Source: Torymus aiolomorphi
Lineage: Eukaryota > Arthropoda > Insecta > Hymenoptera > Torymidae
Assembly (NCBI GenBank): GCA_036365515.1
Contig: CM070873.1
Location: 84,713,948-84,777,947, forward strand
Direction: 5' to 3'
Length of the DNA stretch: 64,000 nt
Shown: one piece after another, positions 23,093 to 34,077 of the stretch
Layout of the letters: every line of letters begins with the position of its first letter
How positions within the stretch are numbered: position 1 is the first letter of the stretch
The notes under the pieces: model-generated
The model's database searches: none
Told to the model about the DNA's origin: nothing
What the model saw: only the letters and a program-made list of their open reading frames with translations
Translations under genes and position numbers: made by a program

Positions 23093-23618
23093 CAGATGTA
23101 TCGTAAGAACTGCAACTGCAAACCGGCTGCCGGAAGAAAAAGACTAAAAATTCTGAAAGGAAAACGAACATAAAAAAATTCAGTTATCTATATCTTTTGA
23201 ACGAGATAACCTTTTTAAATCAAATCTTTTGATTTGAGTAGAGCAATCAAATGGCTTTCGATTAAGAGTAATATGTTATATAGTTAAAACTAACGCAATA
23301 CGTATGTGGACGCATTGAAATTCTCGCACACCCATTTCAATGTATATCATCGCACGGTCGACTCTCAGGTTTCTTCTATACTTGCCTTCGGAGCGCTCCC
23401 GCACTCCTTGATATTAAGTACACTCACAGGAAATTTCAAGTAATTTGTTGCTAGCAAATTTAATGCAGATACAATATTTTCAATGTTTGTACAGGCAAAT
23501 CCAGGCAAATCAGTGATGGTAATTTTTTTAATTTACTACCTCAAAATTCAAATTTCAAACCTAAACCTCGACGGGGGGTAGATGGTCATAAACCATCTCA
23601 AGTCTATACTAGTAACTT
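22760..23618. other. Intergenic, with two TA microsatellites
   Basis: TA tracts at about 22989-23005 and 23059-23089. No gene or element recognised otherwise. Confidence 0.5.
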
Positions 23619-23702
23619 GCTTTGGTGGTCAAGTGGTTACAGTGTTACTCATGTAATTTGTGGGCCCGGGTTCGATCCCCAAATGGAGAGCATTTTTTTT
23701 TT
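23619..23702 (+). repeat. tRNA-derived sequence with T-run
   Basis: It has an A-box-like TGGTCAAGTGGTTACAGTG and a good B box (GGTTCGATCCC) in a tRNA layout. The 5' GCTTTGG and the distal CCAAATG could form a partly paired acceptor stem. A run of T residues follows. The anticodon arm is not canonical. A tRNA-derived SINE head or tRNA pseudogene is more likely than a functional tRNA. Confidence 0.5.
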
Positions 23703-24182
23703 CTTATATTTTTTTAATTTAATAATTAAGATAACTATATTTCATTAAACTCACGCACTCAATAATTTTTTAACTAAGAAATTGGGTGAAATCAATACAA
23801 ATAATTTTTTACACCCATAAGCTTTGATCGTGACAAGATATGTTAAAATACAGAAAATGATTAATCGATAATATGATATCAAAGTAATAATTTTAAGAAA
23901 AAGTCGGATATAATATTTTCATACAACTTTTTGGCCAGTGAAATTATCACAGCCTATACGGCGCAAAGCTGATGAAAACAAATGTGCGCGCGAACCGGTC
24001 GCGGGGGCCGAAGGATCTCTCCCATACTGGATTTCTAATTTAGCATATAAAATATACACTAGAAACAGCATGTATATACTATACTAGTAAAAAACCGCTG
24101 CTAACTGCTTTAGCAGAATGATTTCTCAAAGAGATTTAATAAATTATCTTAAATAATTTTTTTAAATGAATATTTTAATATA
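23703..24182. other. AT-rich intergenic sequence
   Basis: Nothing recognised. Confidence 0.4.
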
Positions 24183-24562
24183 AATTTGGGTAATAAGACT
24201 CGGGTGGTAATACTATCAACTTATTTATTATTAAAATAAATAACAACGTTTCGGCCCGTACAGAACGACGTACGTTACAAGGCCCTCATCAGGTTCCAAT
24301 TTAGTTATTTCTACAAAAACAACACGGCAACACGCTAGATGGTAGAGCCGTGAATACCCCTATTATAATAGGGGTATAATATAATAGGTATTCACCGCTC
24401 TACCATCTAGCGTGTTGCCGTGTTGTTTTTGTAAAAATAACTAAATTGGAACCTGCTGAGGGCCTTGTAACGTACGTCGTTCTGTACGCGCCGAAACGTT
24501 GGTATTTATTTTAATAATAAATAAGTTGATAGTATTATCACCCGAGTCTTATTATCCAAATT
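24183..24562. mobile_element. Long inverted repeat with hammerhead-like core words in both arms
   Basis: Arms of about 180 bp (24183-24370, 24385-24562) are nearly perfect complements around a short AT-rich centre. Each arm, read in its own sense, has CCTGATGAGGGCC (CTGCTGAG in the right arm), a 23-24 nt spacer and GGCCGAAACG. CUGAUGAG and GAAA flanking a GC helix are the conserved core strands of hammerhead ribozymes, known in Penelope-like elements and related repeats. No partner strand for helix I or cleavage site was found, so activity is doubtful. Confidence 0.6.
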
Positions 24563-25129
24563 AATCTATGGCTATCACTAGAGTCATTTAATCATTTTAA
24601 TATAAAATTTCATTTTTTCTGCATATCTTATTTTCCATAAATACATTATTCAAAATAATTTAGAAAATTATATTTAAAATAGTTATGTAATAATTAAAAA
24701 TTATTTATAATCTATAAAATTATTTAATTTTTGTAAAAATTTGCTACTTTTTCAAATCCGCATTTTTAAGTCAAAAATAACACGTGACTAATTTTAAAAC
24801 ACATAATTTAAAAGGAAATCGAATATAATTTAAGAATATCGGTCTTCATTTAAAATGTAATGCTAAAAAAGTAATTTATAATTCATAAAAGTATTTAAAT
24901 TTTTTTCTGAAAAATCGCTACTTTTTCAAATTCGCATTTTTAAGTCAAAAAAAACGTGTGAGAAGTATTAAAATACATAATTTATAAGAAAATCAATTGT
25001 ACATTGAGAATATCAGTCTCCATTTGGCATATATTCAAAAAAATTGAAAAAAAAAAATTTTTTTGCAAAGTTGTTATTTTTTTAAAAATAAGACCTTTAA
25101 GACATCCATTTGACTCCAAAATTTAATCA
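24563..25129. repeat. AT-rich sequence with a diverged direct duplication
   Basis: CTACTTTTTCAAATYCGCAT TTTTAAGTC occurs at about 24745 and 24930 with similar flanks. This suggests an old duplication of about 185 bp. No gene. Confidence 0.4.
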
Positions 25130-25405
25130 GTTCTAAGTTGAGACATACCCAAGGTACATGCGAAAGAGCAGCTGATTCCCTCCATCCGTTCAAAAGTTAT
25201 GACGGGGCCAAAATTTGGTTTCATACATACATACATACATGCATACATACATACATACATACATACATACATCCATACATACATACATACATACATTTTC
25301 TAAAAACCTATAATTCTGATTCAGGGACCTCAAAAACATCGAAATTCATCAAAATCTTTGATTCGAAGATTTTCACCGTTACAAAGCTTTCTCTTTGAGA
25401 AAGCA
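25130..25405 (+). repeat. CATA microsatellite plus hairpin end of the dispersed family
   Basis: A CATA tract of about 75 bp (25222-25296) is followed at about 85 bp by CAAAGCTTTCTC, TTT, GAGAAAGC (25383-25403). The arrangement is the same as in the other copies: body, simple repeat, about 100 bp, hairpin. Confidence 0.6.
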
Positions 25406-25737
25406 AAATTCGCATTTCACTCGAAAAAAAAATCATACACTGTTCTTAATTATATGTGTAGTTCCAAGAATTCCAGTCGCTAATTCGACGTTTCTCTTCC
25501 TCTCCCCCATTTTCCTCAAGGCGCCGTGATGTTAGTTTCAAAACCATGGCCGCGCCCTGGCGCCCCTTCTCCCGCCACCCGTCATACTACCACTGGGTAG
25601 GGGATAAAGTCGATCCTGAACATCGTGACCGATAGTTTGGGCATAAGAGCTACTCTGTCCGTGTTCCCTGCCCCAAACGACTGCCCGCTCGCGCTTGCAC
25701 TCGCGCCTGCGGCCGTCACTCGACGCACAGTGGTCCC
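25406..25737. other. GC-rich stretch without recognised gene
   Basis: 25500-25735 is clearly richer in GC and CpG than its surroundings. Overlapping frames are open on the minus strand but show no recognisable protein. It could be a promoter-proximal region or part of the adjacent element. Confidence 0.35.
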
Positions 25738-26454
25738 AAAACGGTGAAAATGGAAAAATTCGTGCTTGAAGAGGGAATAACATATAAGTACTTCGAAACT
25801 GTTGAAAAAGCTTCGCAATACTATTGTTCCTTAACCCAGATGTCACTTTTTTTCGTCAAAACCTGTCCCGACTTTTACGGGAGTCATAAAGTTGAGTGGA
25901 ATTATCGTTTTTCGGGTAAATTGGGAAATTTGGAATGCAAACCGAAGCTTCTCTGCACGGTTTTGTACACTTTTCAGCTCTTTTCTGTACACTTTCTTGC
26001 ACATTTGTTTACATCTTCTTGCACGTTTTTGTACACAAATACATACAAAAAGTAGTTCATCATAATTTTTTAATGAATTTTATCAGAAATTTTTCATTTG
26101 TAATTTCTGATTAAATTCATTAAAAAATTATGATGAACTACTTTTGTATGTATTTGTGTACAAAAACGTGCATGAAAGCGTACAAAATGTGCAAGAAAGT
26201 GAAAAAAAAGCAGAAAGTTTATAAACAGTTCAGAAAAGCTTCGGTCTGCATTCCGAATTTCCTAATTTACGCGAAAAATGATAATTCCAATTACTCAACT
26301 TAAAGGCTACCGTAAAAGTCGGGACAGGTTTTGACGGAAACAAGCAGTATCTGGCTTAAGGAACAATAGTACTGAGAAGCTTTTCCAAAAGTTTTGAAGT
26401 ATTTATATCTTATTCCCTCGTCAAACACGAATTTTTTCCATTATCATCGTTTTC
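25738..26454. mobile_element. Large foldback element, about 330 bp arms
   Basis: The left arm (25738-26075) and right arm (26110-26454) are inverted copies, with outer ends AAAACGGTGAAAATGGAAAA and a near match. The centre is a near-perfect palindrome around GTAGTTCATCATAATTTTTT. The arms are about 85-90 percent similar by eye. A frame is open through much of the left arm from 25750, but the right arm is not equivalent, so it is not called as a gene. Confidence 0.7.
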
Positions 26455-26533
26455 GGATCGCTGTACGACGCGTAACGATAAACAGCAGAACACCGGCATC
26501 AGAGGCAGCAATTGAGGGTGCGGAAAACATCGA

Positions 26534-26810
26534 AGTGATTGGTAAAAAGTTTTGTTCCTTTATATAATTTTGATTGGCGGGCGAGTGGCTTCAGTTCCTG
26601 GTCTTGATTATACTAACACTGGTTTTACAACATCTCCAACAGGTACTTAATACATATTTTAACGCGTGGCTGCCATTTTCGCACGGCGTCGATTACGTAT
26701 CCGTACATGTGCCTCCTTCTACCGGCCGTAATAGCCGAATTTCGCGCGCAAGCGTTTAATCGATTGACCGAGAGATTAAGTTATATATGGTCTATTCTAC
26801 TTAAGTGTTC
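26534..26810 (+). repeat. Dispersed repeat, second copy at 32190-32400
   Basis: TTTATATAATTTTGATTGGC, the GTTCCTGGTCTTGATTAT block and the tail TTTCGCGCGCAAGCG are shared with 32190-32400. This copy is longer by an insertion of about 60 bp. A frame ending at a GT donor after CCAACAG is open here but has a TGA in the other copy. It may be a decayed exon. Confidence 0.5.
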
Positions 26811-28041
26811 GAAACAGCGTTATACCAGAAAGAAAAATTAGCATTTTACTTGATTATTTAACAATAATATTGAATTTTTGCATTTTCTATTTTTCAATTG
26901 AGTTTCTCAGTTAATTCTCAATTAATATTCTCACAAGCAGCGTTGGCCCCGCAGTATTCTGACTGTATCATTTGGGCAACTTCAGAGCATTTGTAAGACG
27001 GAGTGAACAGCTGTTTGGATCCAACGGAATGGACCAATCCTGAATTTCGAACGTGGGAACGGATAATTAACGACAACGAGATTGTTCGGATTTGTCGTCT
27101 AAGTTATAAACACAAAGTGAGCAAGCTTCTTGTTGTACCGAAAATTATTTAGAATAATCAATTATGAAATATGTCTAAATAAATATATTAATATTATTTT
27201 ACAGCTGTGCATACAATGCTAAACGATCTTCTACCAGTTCATGTTTACTACAGATTTAATCCTTATTTAGCAGAAATGCTCATTATGGTAGAAATGAAGG
27301 AAAATTTCAACATGCTGCTAAATTATGCAAGCAATAACACCTGTGCAAAAAATTACTGATTGGGTTAAGTTACAAAGAATTATTTTATACACAGACCTGT
27401 GGCGAATTTTGAAACAAGTACTTCGGTTTATCTCCAATATGTGGTGTGCAAAAGTGTGGGCAATTTGTTACTTGGCAAAATGTTACCGATACACTTTAAA
27501 TAAGTATAATGGTCCTACTGCCTATTCGACTTCCAAATACATTGGAACGTATAACGAGAAAATATTGTTTTCGTTTGTATCTCCCGAAACCGCATGAGAA
27601 ATGAATTAAATACCAATAATTCGTGTTTGCGCTTTGGTTAGCTATATTTTTTAATATTTGGTTTTAAATATATGATCAGATTACAGAGAAAATTTAGTAA
27701 AAACATTATAAGGTTACCTTATCTACATTCAATAGAGAGTATGATCAGAAAAATCGTTTCATCACTACCCAGGAATTGGCTAATCTAACTACTATATTTA
27801 TTTATTATTTTCCTGGCTATTTTCTATGGAGAAAATTCCTACCAGGGTATACTTTTGAATATATTTTCAATAATTTCCATGTATTATGTTTTTTTGGAAA
27901 AACAATATTGTCAGGCGATCCGTATATGTAAATACTATACTCTAAAATTTGTTTTGAGTAATTCTATTAATATTTGCAAAAGACATTCTAAAATTATGTC
28001 GGTATTTCACATTGCCTTAATCGATTTCTTATTTCTTTTAG
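26811..28041. other. Possible decayed exons upstream of the RGG exon
   Basis: Short frames bordered by plausible splice sites are seen: about 26440-26543 (ending in phase 1 before GTAAAA, and phase-compatible with the exon at 28042), about 27020-27117 and about 27206-27350. The latter two do not join in frame with each other. None is recognised as a known family. No other element was noticed. Confidence 0.3.
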
Positions 28042-28232
28042 ACGGACAAGAATTTGGAGGACCGAGCAAGTGGCATGGTCGTGGTGGGCGCGGCCGTGGC
28101 AGGTGCGGTCGTGGTGGGCGCGGTCGTGGCGGGCGCGGTCGTGTCGAACGGCATGGACACGATGATATGGATAATTCCTCATCGGGAGATGAGGAATCAC
28201 CTAGGGTAATAATTGAAGAAATTGTACAGTAG
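28042..28232 (+). CDS. Terminal exon encoding an RGG/RGR-rich acidic tail
   Basis: The exon starts after the acceptor TTTCTTTTAG in phase 1. It encodes about 63 residues: GQEFGGPSKWHGRGG, then repeated GRGG/GRGR units, then an acidic end with DDMDNSSSGDEESP and a TAG stop. AATAAA follows at 28257-28262, supporting a 3' end. RGG stretches usually bind RNA or are methylated on arginine; the function here is inferred from composition only. The repeat is encoded by a GC-rich minisatellite of about 15 bp units (28078-28150). Upstream exons are not established; a stretch ending at 26543 is phase-compatible. The basic-then-acidic tail loosely recalls the last exon of the MULE-derived gene at 48 kb. 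Confidence 0.5.
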
Positions 28233-28262
28233 CCAGCTCTGGCACTAACATTTAAAAATAAA

Positions 28263-29029
28263 ATACCAATCATTTATTATTTTAAAGTGATGTTTCCTCT
28301 TTTTATAACCCGACCTTTTAATTAATACCAATCATGGGCCATCTTAAGAGCCTAATGTTAGATAGTACAAGAATTTGAGGTATAAGAACACTAGTAAATC
28401 TAAAATAACGACTATATAGTGGTAAATGGTCTTCGTATTGTCAGAAAAAACCTTTAAAAAGCGTATTTAATAATTGTATCACAATAAATTAATGAAATAA
28501 TGACGAGTATCAATGCACCAGTCGTTGGCCACTATAGGAAAAAACTGTTTCTAATGTCCAAAACTTTTGCTCCAATACTTGACCCCCTTACTTACAATAC
28601 AGTGTATAATCTTTGTTAATTGAAAATATGTGATAAATTTTTAATTGTCAACTTACATAAACTGTTATCTGTAATGTCTATTTAAACATGCAATGCAACA
28701 ATGTTACTTAAAATATGCCAAAACATATATTACTTGAATATATACTTGGTGTGGCCACTATTTGGGCTGGAATTATCTTGAATCTTATGTGAAAGTACCA
28801 GTAGATGGCCCCCGAAGCACAGATGTCAGAACAAATTGTAATTTATCTTCATAAAATATAAATCAGACAACGCAAAGCGTTTTTAGTTACTAAAAGCTAT
28901 ATGTCTAGATTAGATTTCAACAAGAAAATAATGTATTTTTCTTAATTTAACTTCGAAAACATACTATTAAGTGCATGCGGCCACTTTTTGGTACTGGATT
29001 TTTTATGGCCAAGTATTGGTACTTTTACC
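28263..29029. other. AT-rich intergenic sequence
   Basis: No gene, tandem or inverted repeat recognised. Confidence 0.4.
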
Positions 29030-29450
29030 TTAGTTGTACAATTTATTAAATAAAATTTTCATTGTTAACTGTATCAAAAGCTTAAGCCAAGTTAAGGAAG
29101 TGCCAATTAAAGGTTCACTTTTGTCTAGTTTATTATATATGATATTAGTTAGAAGTCTTATTGGATATTTTGTTCCTTTTTTCTTAACAAAACCGAATTG
29201 GCTATGATTGATTATGTTGTTGAACAGTACAAAACTATATATCCTGTAATATATTAATTTTTCTAATATTTTAGCAACATAAGATATTAGTGATATTGGT
29301 CTATAGTTAGATATGTCATGCTTATCATTTCCTTTATGAATGGGAACCACTACAGCTTTTTTAAGCACATCAGGTCAAATAGATACCCTACCAGTTTTTG
29401 TAATAATTGTGTTTATTTCACTACTGTTCGAAGGTTTTAGGAAAATAGTT
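29030..29450 (-). pseudogene. Non-LTR retrotransposon reverse transcriptase fragment
   Basis: The minus-strand frame reads LKKAVVVPIHKGNDKHDISN, then YRPISLISYVAKILEKLI and a HSQFGFVKKKGT block. This is the N-terminal part of a reverse transcriptase of the Jockey/CR1-like kind. It is dead: the following FLDLAKAFDTVNH-type motif with the first catalytic Asp lies in another frame and has a stop in place of Lys, and a stop lies just before LKKAVV. No endonuclease or remaining palm domain is seen. Confidence 0.8.
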
Positions 29451-29949
29451 TTATGATGACATCATCAATTTTACAATGACTTTAATATGGACTTGTACAT
29501 GAGGATTGCGCCAGAACTTTATCTTGAGGTAATAACGAGGTAATACTGTAATAACTTTCCAATTGCATACATGGGCATTTTAAACGGTTCTAATAATACT
29601 TAGCTTTTTATTGATTTGATATACCGCTACCATAAAAAAAATATATTTTATTTGAAGGTCTCCAAAAAGTGCCCATGCCTGCTATTATAGCTTTTTTAGC
29701 TAACATAATGCTCCGCAGATGGTGGTGGTTGGTGGAATCGACCGAGTTTATGAGAAAGGCCGACAGTTCAGAAATGAAGACATTGAGTGCATAATTCGGA
29801 GTTCACGGCGTGCGAATTTTACATGAGTTATGCAGATTACAATGACAATTCAACACTCCTGACATTAACAAGTTCTTGAGTGATCTTTGCATGAAAAACG
29901 AAGTTAAATGTCCAGCTCTAAGAACTACTTTAATTTCTTATCGTCTGAT
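29451..29949. other. Intergenic sequence, nothing recognised
   Basis: No RT continuation, exon or repeat found. Confidence 0.4.
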
Positions 29950-30320
29950 GAGAGGTGAAAGGAGACTAGACAACTCGGCCAAGCGCTGAGAAACCAGACA
30001 ACTCGGCCGAGAGCTAAGAAATCAGACAGTTCGGGGGTTCCTTTTTTCCTTAGCTTTTTAATTACATATTTACATATGTAAAAAAATTGTTTTTGATTAT
30101 TTTTGTGATTTTTGTGACTATTAAAAACCGCTGTAAGTAGTTAAAATCTTTGATTTTTTTAACACGCTACCGTGGTTATCAACTAAAAACCGAATGAAAG
30201 AAGGAGCCCACGAATTGTCTGGTTTCTTAGCGCTCGAAAAAATTGTCTGGTTTCTTAGCTCTCGACCGAGTTGCCTGGTTTCTTAGCGCTCGGCCGAGTT
30301 GTCTGTCTGTCTTTTACTGT
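29950..30320. repeat. Foldback built of tandem CTCGGCCGAG units
   Basis: Units of about 33-35 bp with ACAACTCGGCCGAG and GCTAAGAAACCAG repeat on the left in one orientation (two or more) and on the right inverted (three). They form a long hairpin around an AT-rich centre at about 30040-30200. Related words occur in the smaller foldback at 12491-12620. Confidence 0.65.
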
Positions 30321-30420
30321 TCTATATATCAGACTGTTCTGTTACTGTTCTATATATCAGACTGTTCTGTTACTGTTCTATATATCAGATTGTTCTGTCT
30401 TTTACTATTCTATATATTTT
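30318..30420 (+). repeat. Short tandem repeat, about 29 bp unit
   Basis: TACTGTTCTATATATCAGA is repeated three times with CTGTTCTGT linkers; a partial fourth unit follows. Confidence 0.8.
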
Positions 30421-30465
30421 CTATAAGACTTTATTGAGGAAAAATGCATAAATCCAAACTAAATT

Positions 30466-30849
30466 ATGGATCATCCACAAATTATGTCTCTCATTGGTAA
30501 ATCGCATCGATCTGAGGCGGGTCTTACAGAACGATTTGAGCTGTTTGTGATTCAGAAAGAGATTTTCAATGCATACACTGAATTGAATGATCCCCTTGTT
30601 CAAAGAAAAAGGTACAACTTTTTCTTATAATATTTTTTTCGTGAAATTAATCACGAATTTATTATAAATACATATTGTTATTTTAGATTTGAATAACAAG
30701 CCAAGGACAAGGCAGCTGGTAATGATGAGGCACAATTAGTTGATGATAATTTCGGTGCTGCTCTTGAGTATGGATTATCTCCTACTACTGGTTGGGGTAT
30801 TCGAGTTGATCGTCTAACGATGTTCCTCACAGACTCTAATAATATTAAG
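30466..30849 (+). pseudogene. Lysyl-tRNA synthetase pseudogene, two C-terminal exons
   Basis: Exon 1 (30466-30611) encodes [20 protein letters not shown], then [20 protein letters not shown]. Exon 2 (30687-30849) continues [29 protein letters not shown] and [14 protein letters not shown]. This is the C-terminal part of the class II LysRS catalytic domain, which joins lysine to its tRNA in the cytosol or mitochondrion. The frame is broken by TAA where the family has Glu in FEEQAK. The motif 3 region reads GIRVDR where the family has GMGIDR. The 75 bp intron has intact GT-AG ends and phases, so this arose by DNA duplication, not retroposition. Neither the N-terminal exons nor the following exon is seen nearby. 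Confidence 0.85.
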
Positions 30850-31024
30850 GTATAATCTTAATGTATACATAGGATTTTAATTAACCAACATTTTTGCATT
30901 TATCCAAATAAGAATAAAGAAACGACAGAAGAAAACCCAGTAACAATCAGCAATCACGTCCCCGAGAAATAGCTGATAAAGAAGGAATAGATTCTCCATA
31001 AATAAATAAAAGGAATTTTCCACC

Positions 31025-31206
31025 CGTCGGGCCAAAATTACCACATTATCTCTCGGCACAAAAACGCGAATGTTGCATTTTCGGCCATTTTGATATGAAA
31101 AATAGTATACGCTCCATGAGATGAAAATTGGTCAGCCTACATCTCTTGTTTGCAATTTACACGTGATTTGGACTGTCTAAGTTTTGTCCTTCCTAGGTGC
31201 GTAATA
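31025..31206 (-). repeat. Inverted copy of the 6903-7110 repeat
   Basis: Read on the minus strand it starts ATTACGCACCTAGGAAGGA and shares GGAGCGTATACTATTTTTC and GCCGAAAATGC with 6903-7110. Confidence 0.65.
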
Positions 31207-31557
31207 TACTATTATAAGAATACAGTCTTATACTTTTCTGCCTAAAACATGGAAATAAAATAAAAAAAAAGACTTCATCATATTTGTAATTTAATTATAA
31301 GAATCGAAAAGACATCTCAGAATAAATTATTTTTCGTAAATGTACATTAAAAATTTTATAAGATATTAATAACACCAATAAAGTGTAGTATATCTTTGTG
31401 TAAAGGAATTATTTTAAAAATGATTTGTACATAATTAAATGTATAATTAATCTAGTTAATCACATCTGGTACTAATCAAAATTGCTGAAAAAAATTCTCA
31501 ATAAAAATGTTACAATTTTCTCCACCACATTATCTAAAAAAATGATATTATTTACAG
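31207..31557. other. Intron upstream of the PDZ exon
   Basis: AT-rich, ending in a polypyrimidine stretch and TTTACAG. No other feature seen. Confidence 0.4.
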
Positions 31558-31727
31558 GAGGAGCTGCCGAAAAAACTGATGCTTTACGGGCAGGTGATCA
31601 GCTGCTCAAGGTGAACAAGCAAGCTATGAGCCGCATATCGTGCATCGAGGCCTGGTCCCTGATGAAGAAGCTACCCGACATGGTAGTGAACCTCCTAGTC
31701 AGACACCCCGCCACCAAGTCATCGTGA
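31558..31727 (+). CDS. Terminal exon of a PDZ-domain protein
   Basis: The exon follows TTATTTACAG in phase 1 and ends at TGA (31725-31727). It encodes about 56 residues forming the second half of a PDZ domain: GGAAEKTDALRAGDQLLKVN, then an Ile-Glu-Ala helix (ISCIEAWSLMKKLP) and the last strand VVNLLVRHP. PDZ domains bind C-terminal peptides of membrane or scaffold proteins. The missing first half (the GLGF loop and first strands) must be on an upstream exon, which I could not find; it may lie beyond the pseudogenes and repeats to the left. Codon use is more GC-rich than the surroundings, as expected for a conserved host gene. The following few hundred bases look like a long 3' UTR. The specific PDZ family is not identified. 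Confidence 0.75.
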
Positions 31728-32189
31728 AGTTTTTAGTCAAATGATAGCAAAAAAAGCAAAAAATGTTCTCTCTCTCTCGACACGATATATAGTGACAGGA
31801 ACACGCATGTCTGTGTGTACCGCGCGCGCGACACTTGCGCAGCTTTATATATAAAGTTCGCGCTCCGAGACTCCGATATCCGTATACACACCGCATTGTA
31901 GTATACTTATGCATATATGCAACGATCATGTTAGCGAACGATATCCTACGAAGAGTTGGCTTATATAGGGATTTAGCTGCATGAAGTGCTAGCAGTGCAA
32001 TATAACGATATAAATAATTATATATTTTCAAATGTTAAGGAGAAAACGTGTTAAAAAAAAAAACGAAAAAAATAATCAAGAGAGCTTTCAATTTGTTTAT
32101 AGCATTTATACAAAAATGTCGATAACTGAAAATTAATTATTTGCTTCACATAATTATTTATCGCAGCCTCAATGTGATCGTTACTCAAA
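31728..32189. other. Probable 3' UTR and flank of the PDZ gene
   Basis: Mixed composition with a TCTC tract (31766-31778) and CGCGCG words, and no ORF of interest. Confidence 0.4.
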
Positions 32190-32400
32190 GCGATTGTTTA
32201 AAAGTTTTGTTTCTTTATATAATTTTGATTGGCAAGCCAGTGGCTTGAGTTCCTGGTCTTGATTATCCTACCACTGCTTTTACAACATCTCCAACAGGTA
32301 CATTATACATATTTTAAATACATATTTTAAACAACTGCCGATTTTCGCGCGCAAGCGCTTAATAGATTCACCGAGATATTAAGTTATATCTGGATTTTTC
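32190..32400 (+). repeat. Second copy of the 26534-26810 repeat
   Basis: It shares TTTATATAATTTTGATTGGC through CATCTCCAACAGGTAC and then TTTTCGCGCGCAAGCGC with the copy at 26.5 kb, but lacks about 60 bp in the middle. Confidence 0.55.
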
Positions 32401-34077
32401 TTGTCTAGTGATGTTGTTTCATTTATGTTCATTTAATGAATAAGTTACATTTGAAAAATTACAAATTTTCTAGTTTTACATTGGAAACTCTTGTCTTTAT
32501 TATGCTATGTTTGAGAATTTAAATTATGACAATTTGATTATTTAACAATAATAGTGAGTTATACAATACGTGTTTTTCTACATTATCTTTATTTTATGAA
32601 TTATTCAAATTGTGTTTAATAAAAAATTTTCTATTTTTAACGGCACTGGATACACTAAAACACGTAAAATGTGTATCACGTTCTTAATAAATAGCTTTTT
32701 CTGCATTTTATTGAGAGTAGAAAGAAAATAAAAAATTTATATAATAAAAAATGTTATAACATTAAAGCATTTTGTCTTGGACATTTGGCGATGAGCCTCC
32801 ACCTTTCAATATAAATTAGAAATTCTTAATCCTTTTTGAGAACCTTTTTTCAAACTTTTTCAAGAAACTATAGTCTTAAATAATCCCAGTAGTTTTCGTA
32901 TAAGCACTATTTTATTAATCAACGCTCAATAATTGGTGCTGATTGCTAAATTATTTCTATGAAATGCTTTAAAAATAACATATCACATAAAATGTATGCC
33001 CCATTTTACACCATTATACTATTCTGCATTTAATTTTGATTTTTGATATTTCCGTGAACGCTATTTTTTCTAATGTTGAAGCGTAGGACCGCATTTTCAT
33101 GCGCCTGAAGTTTGCCTGGTTAGAGTGCAACGAAATAATTTTTTTACAATTAATTAAAGTTATCAAACAATGGAGATTTTGTCTGAGCCCTTGTCATAAG
33201 TTTATTTCATACTGTAACACACTAAATGTACTTGCACATTTTATATGAACTAATTATAATCTTTAGAAAAAATATTTTTTTGTTATTTCTCTGAACTACA
33301 ACGTTGCAATCTTGAGACTCATGCATTTCCTTAATGTCTTTTTTTTTTTAGACAAGTGGTAATAACCACCTTTGTTGTAAATTAAATATCTTTTATTCTC
33401 CAAATGATGCATTGGCGGTGTGAATCCACGATGCCATGAGCGTTGTAGAACCAGAATACAGTGCGCGTGCGCTAATGCTCCGGTAACCGCCGTCACCTGC
33501 GATTTTCTCTTACAAGCCCTACCCATGTCTTATCGGATTAACAAAAATATTGAGCTATAACTTAAATTTTTCAACTAGTGAAATCGTTTTATGTTTATAA
33601 TTAAAAATGTTCATTTCAAAATTATAGTTTTTTAAATACGTTTCGGTCAGTAGTGTCTAAAATTGGCAAAGTAAAATTTGATAAACTTATAATATTTAAT
33701 TTGTTTAATAAAGCAGGATTCTAAATTTGTTTGTTTTACAGCGATAGGTTTCTTATACCCACAATTTTGTGAATTAACGGTGAATATACAATTGATACTT
33801 AGTGCTAAATTGTTTTTAGATTAATAGTTATGAATATAACGTCTTATATCAAAAATTTTTATTTCTTTGCACTGCGTTAAATACTTTTTATAGTACATAA
33901 AATGTACGCCCCATTTTTTATCAACATACTATTTTTCATTTAATTTTATTTGTGTATAGTTTCAATTAACGTATTTTTTAAAAGGCTTGATCGCAGAATC
34001 GCCTTATAATCTTGTGACTTGTATTTTCATTGTTTTTTCTTTGTTTTTTACTTTGGGTACACATTTAATGAAGGTAT
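32401..34077. other. Intergenic sequence upstream of the FLYWCH-MULE gene
   Basis: AT-rich. The word ACATAAAATGTAYGCCCCATTTT occurs at about 32983 and 33895, a loose duplication. The promoter of the downstream gene should lie here, but no core motif is convincing. Confidence 0.4.

Noticed and set aside
23619..23690. Functional tRNA gene
   Set aside because: The anticodon arm does not fold and the acceptor ends do not fully pair; called a tRNA-derived repeat instead.
25744..26055. A 103-codon frame starting MEKFVLEEGITYKY
   Set aside because: It lies in one arm of a foldback whose other arm does not conserve the frame, and it matches no family I recognise.
33296..33526. Minus-strand stretch (NKRYLIYNKGGYYHLSKKKK) resembling the start of a FLYWCH finger
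   Set aside because: The Cys/His half is missing or degenerate and it lies opposite to the FLYWCH-MULE gene; too weak to call, though it may be a decayed fragment.
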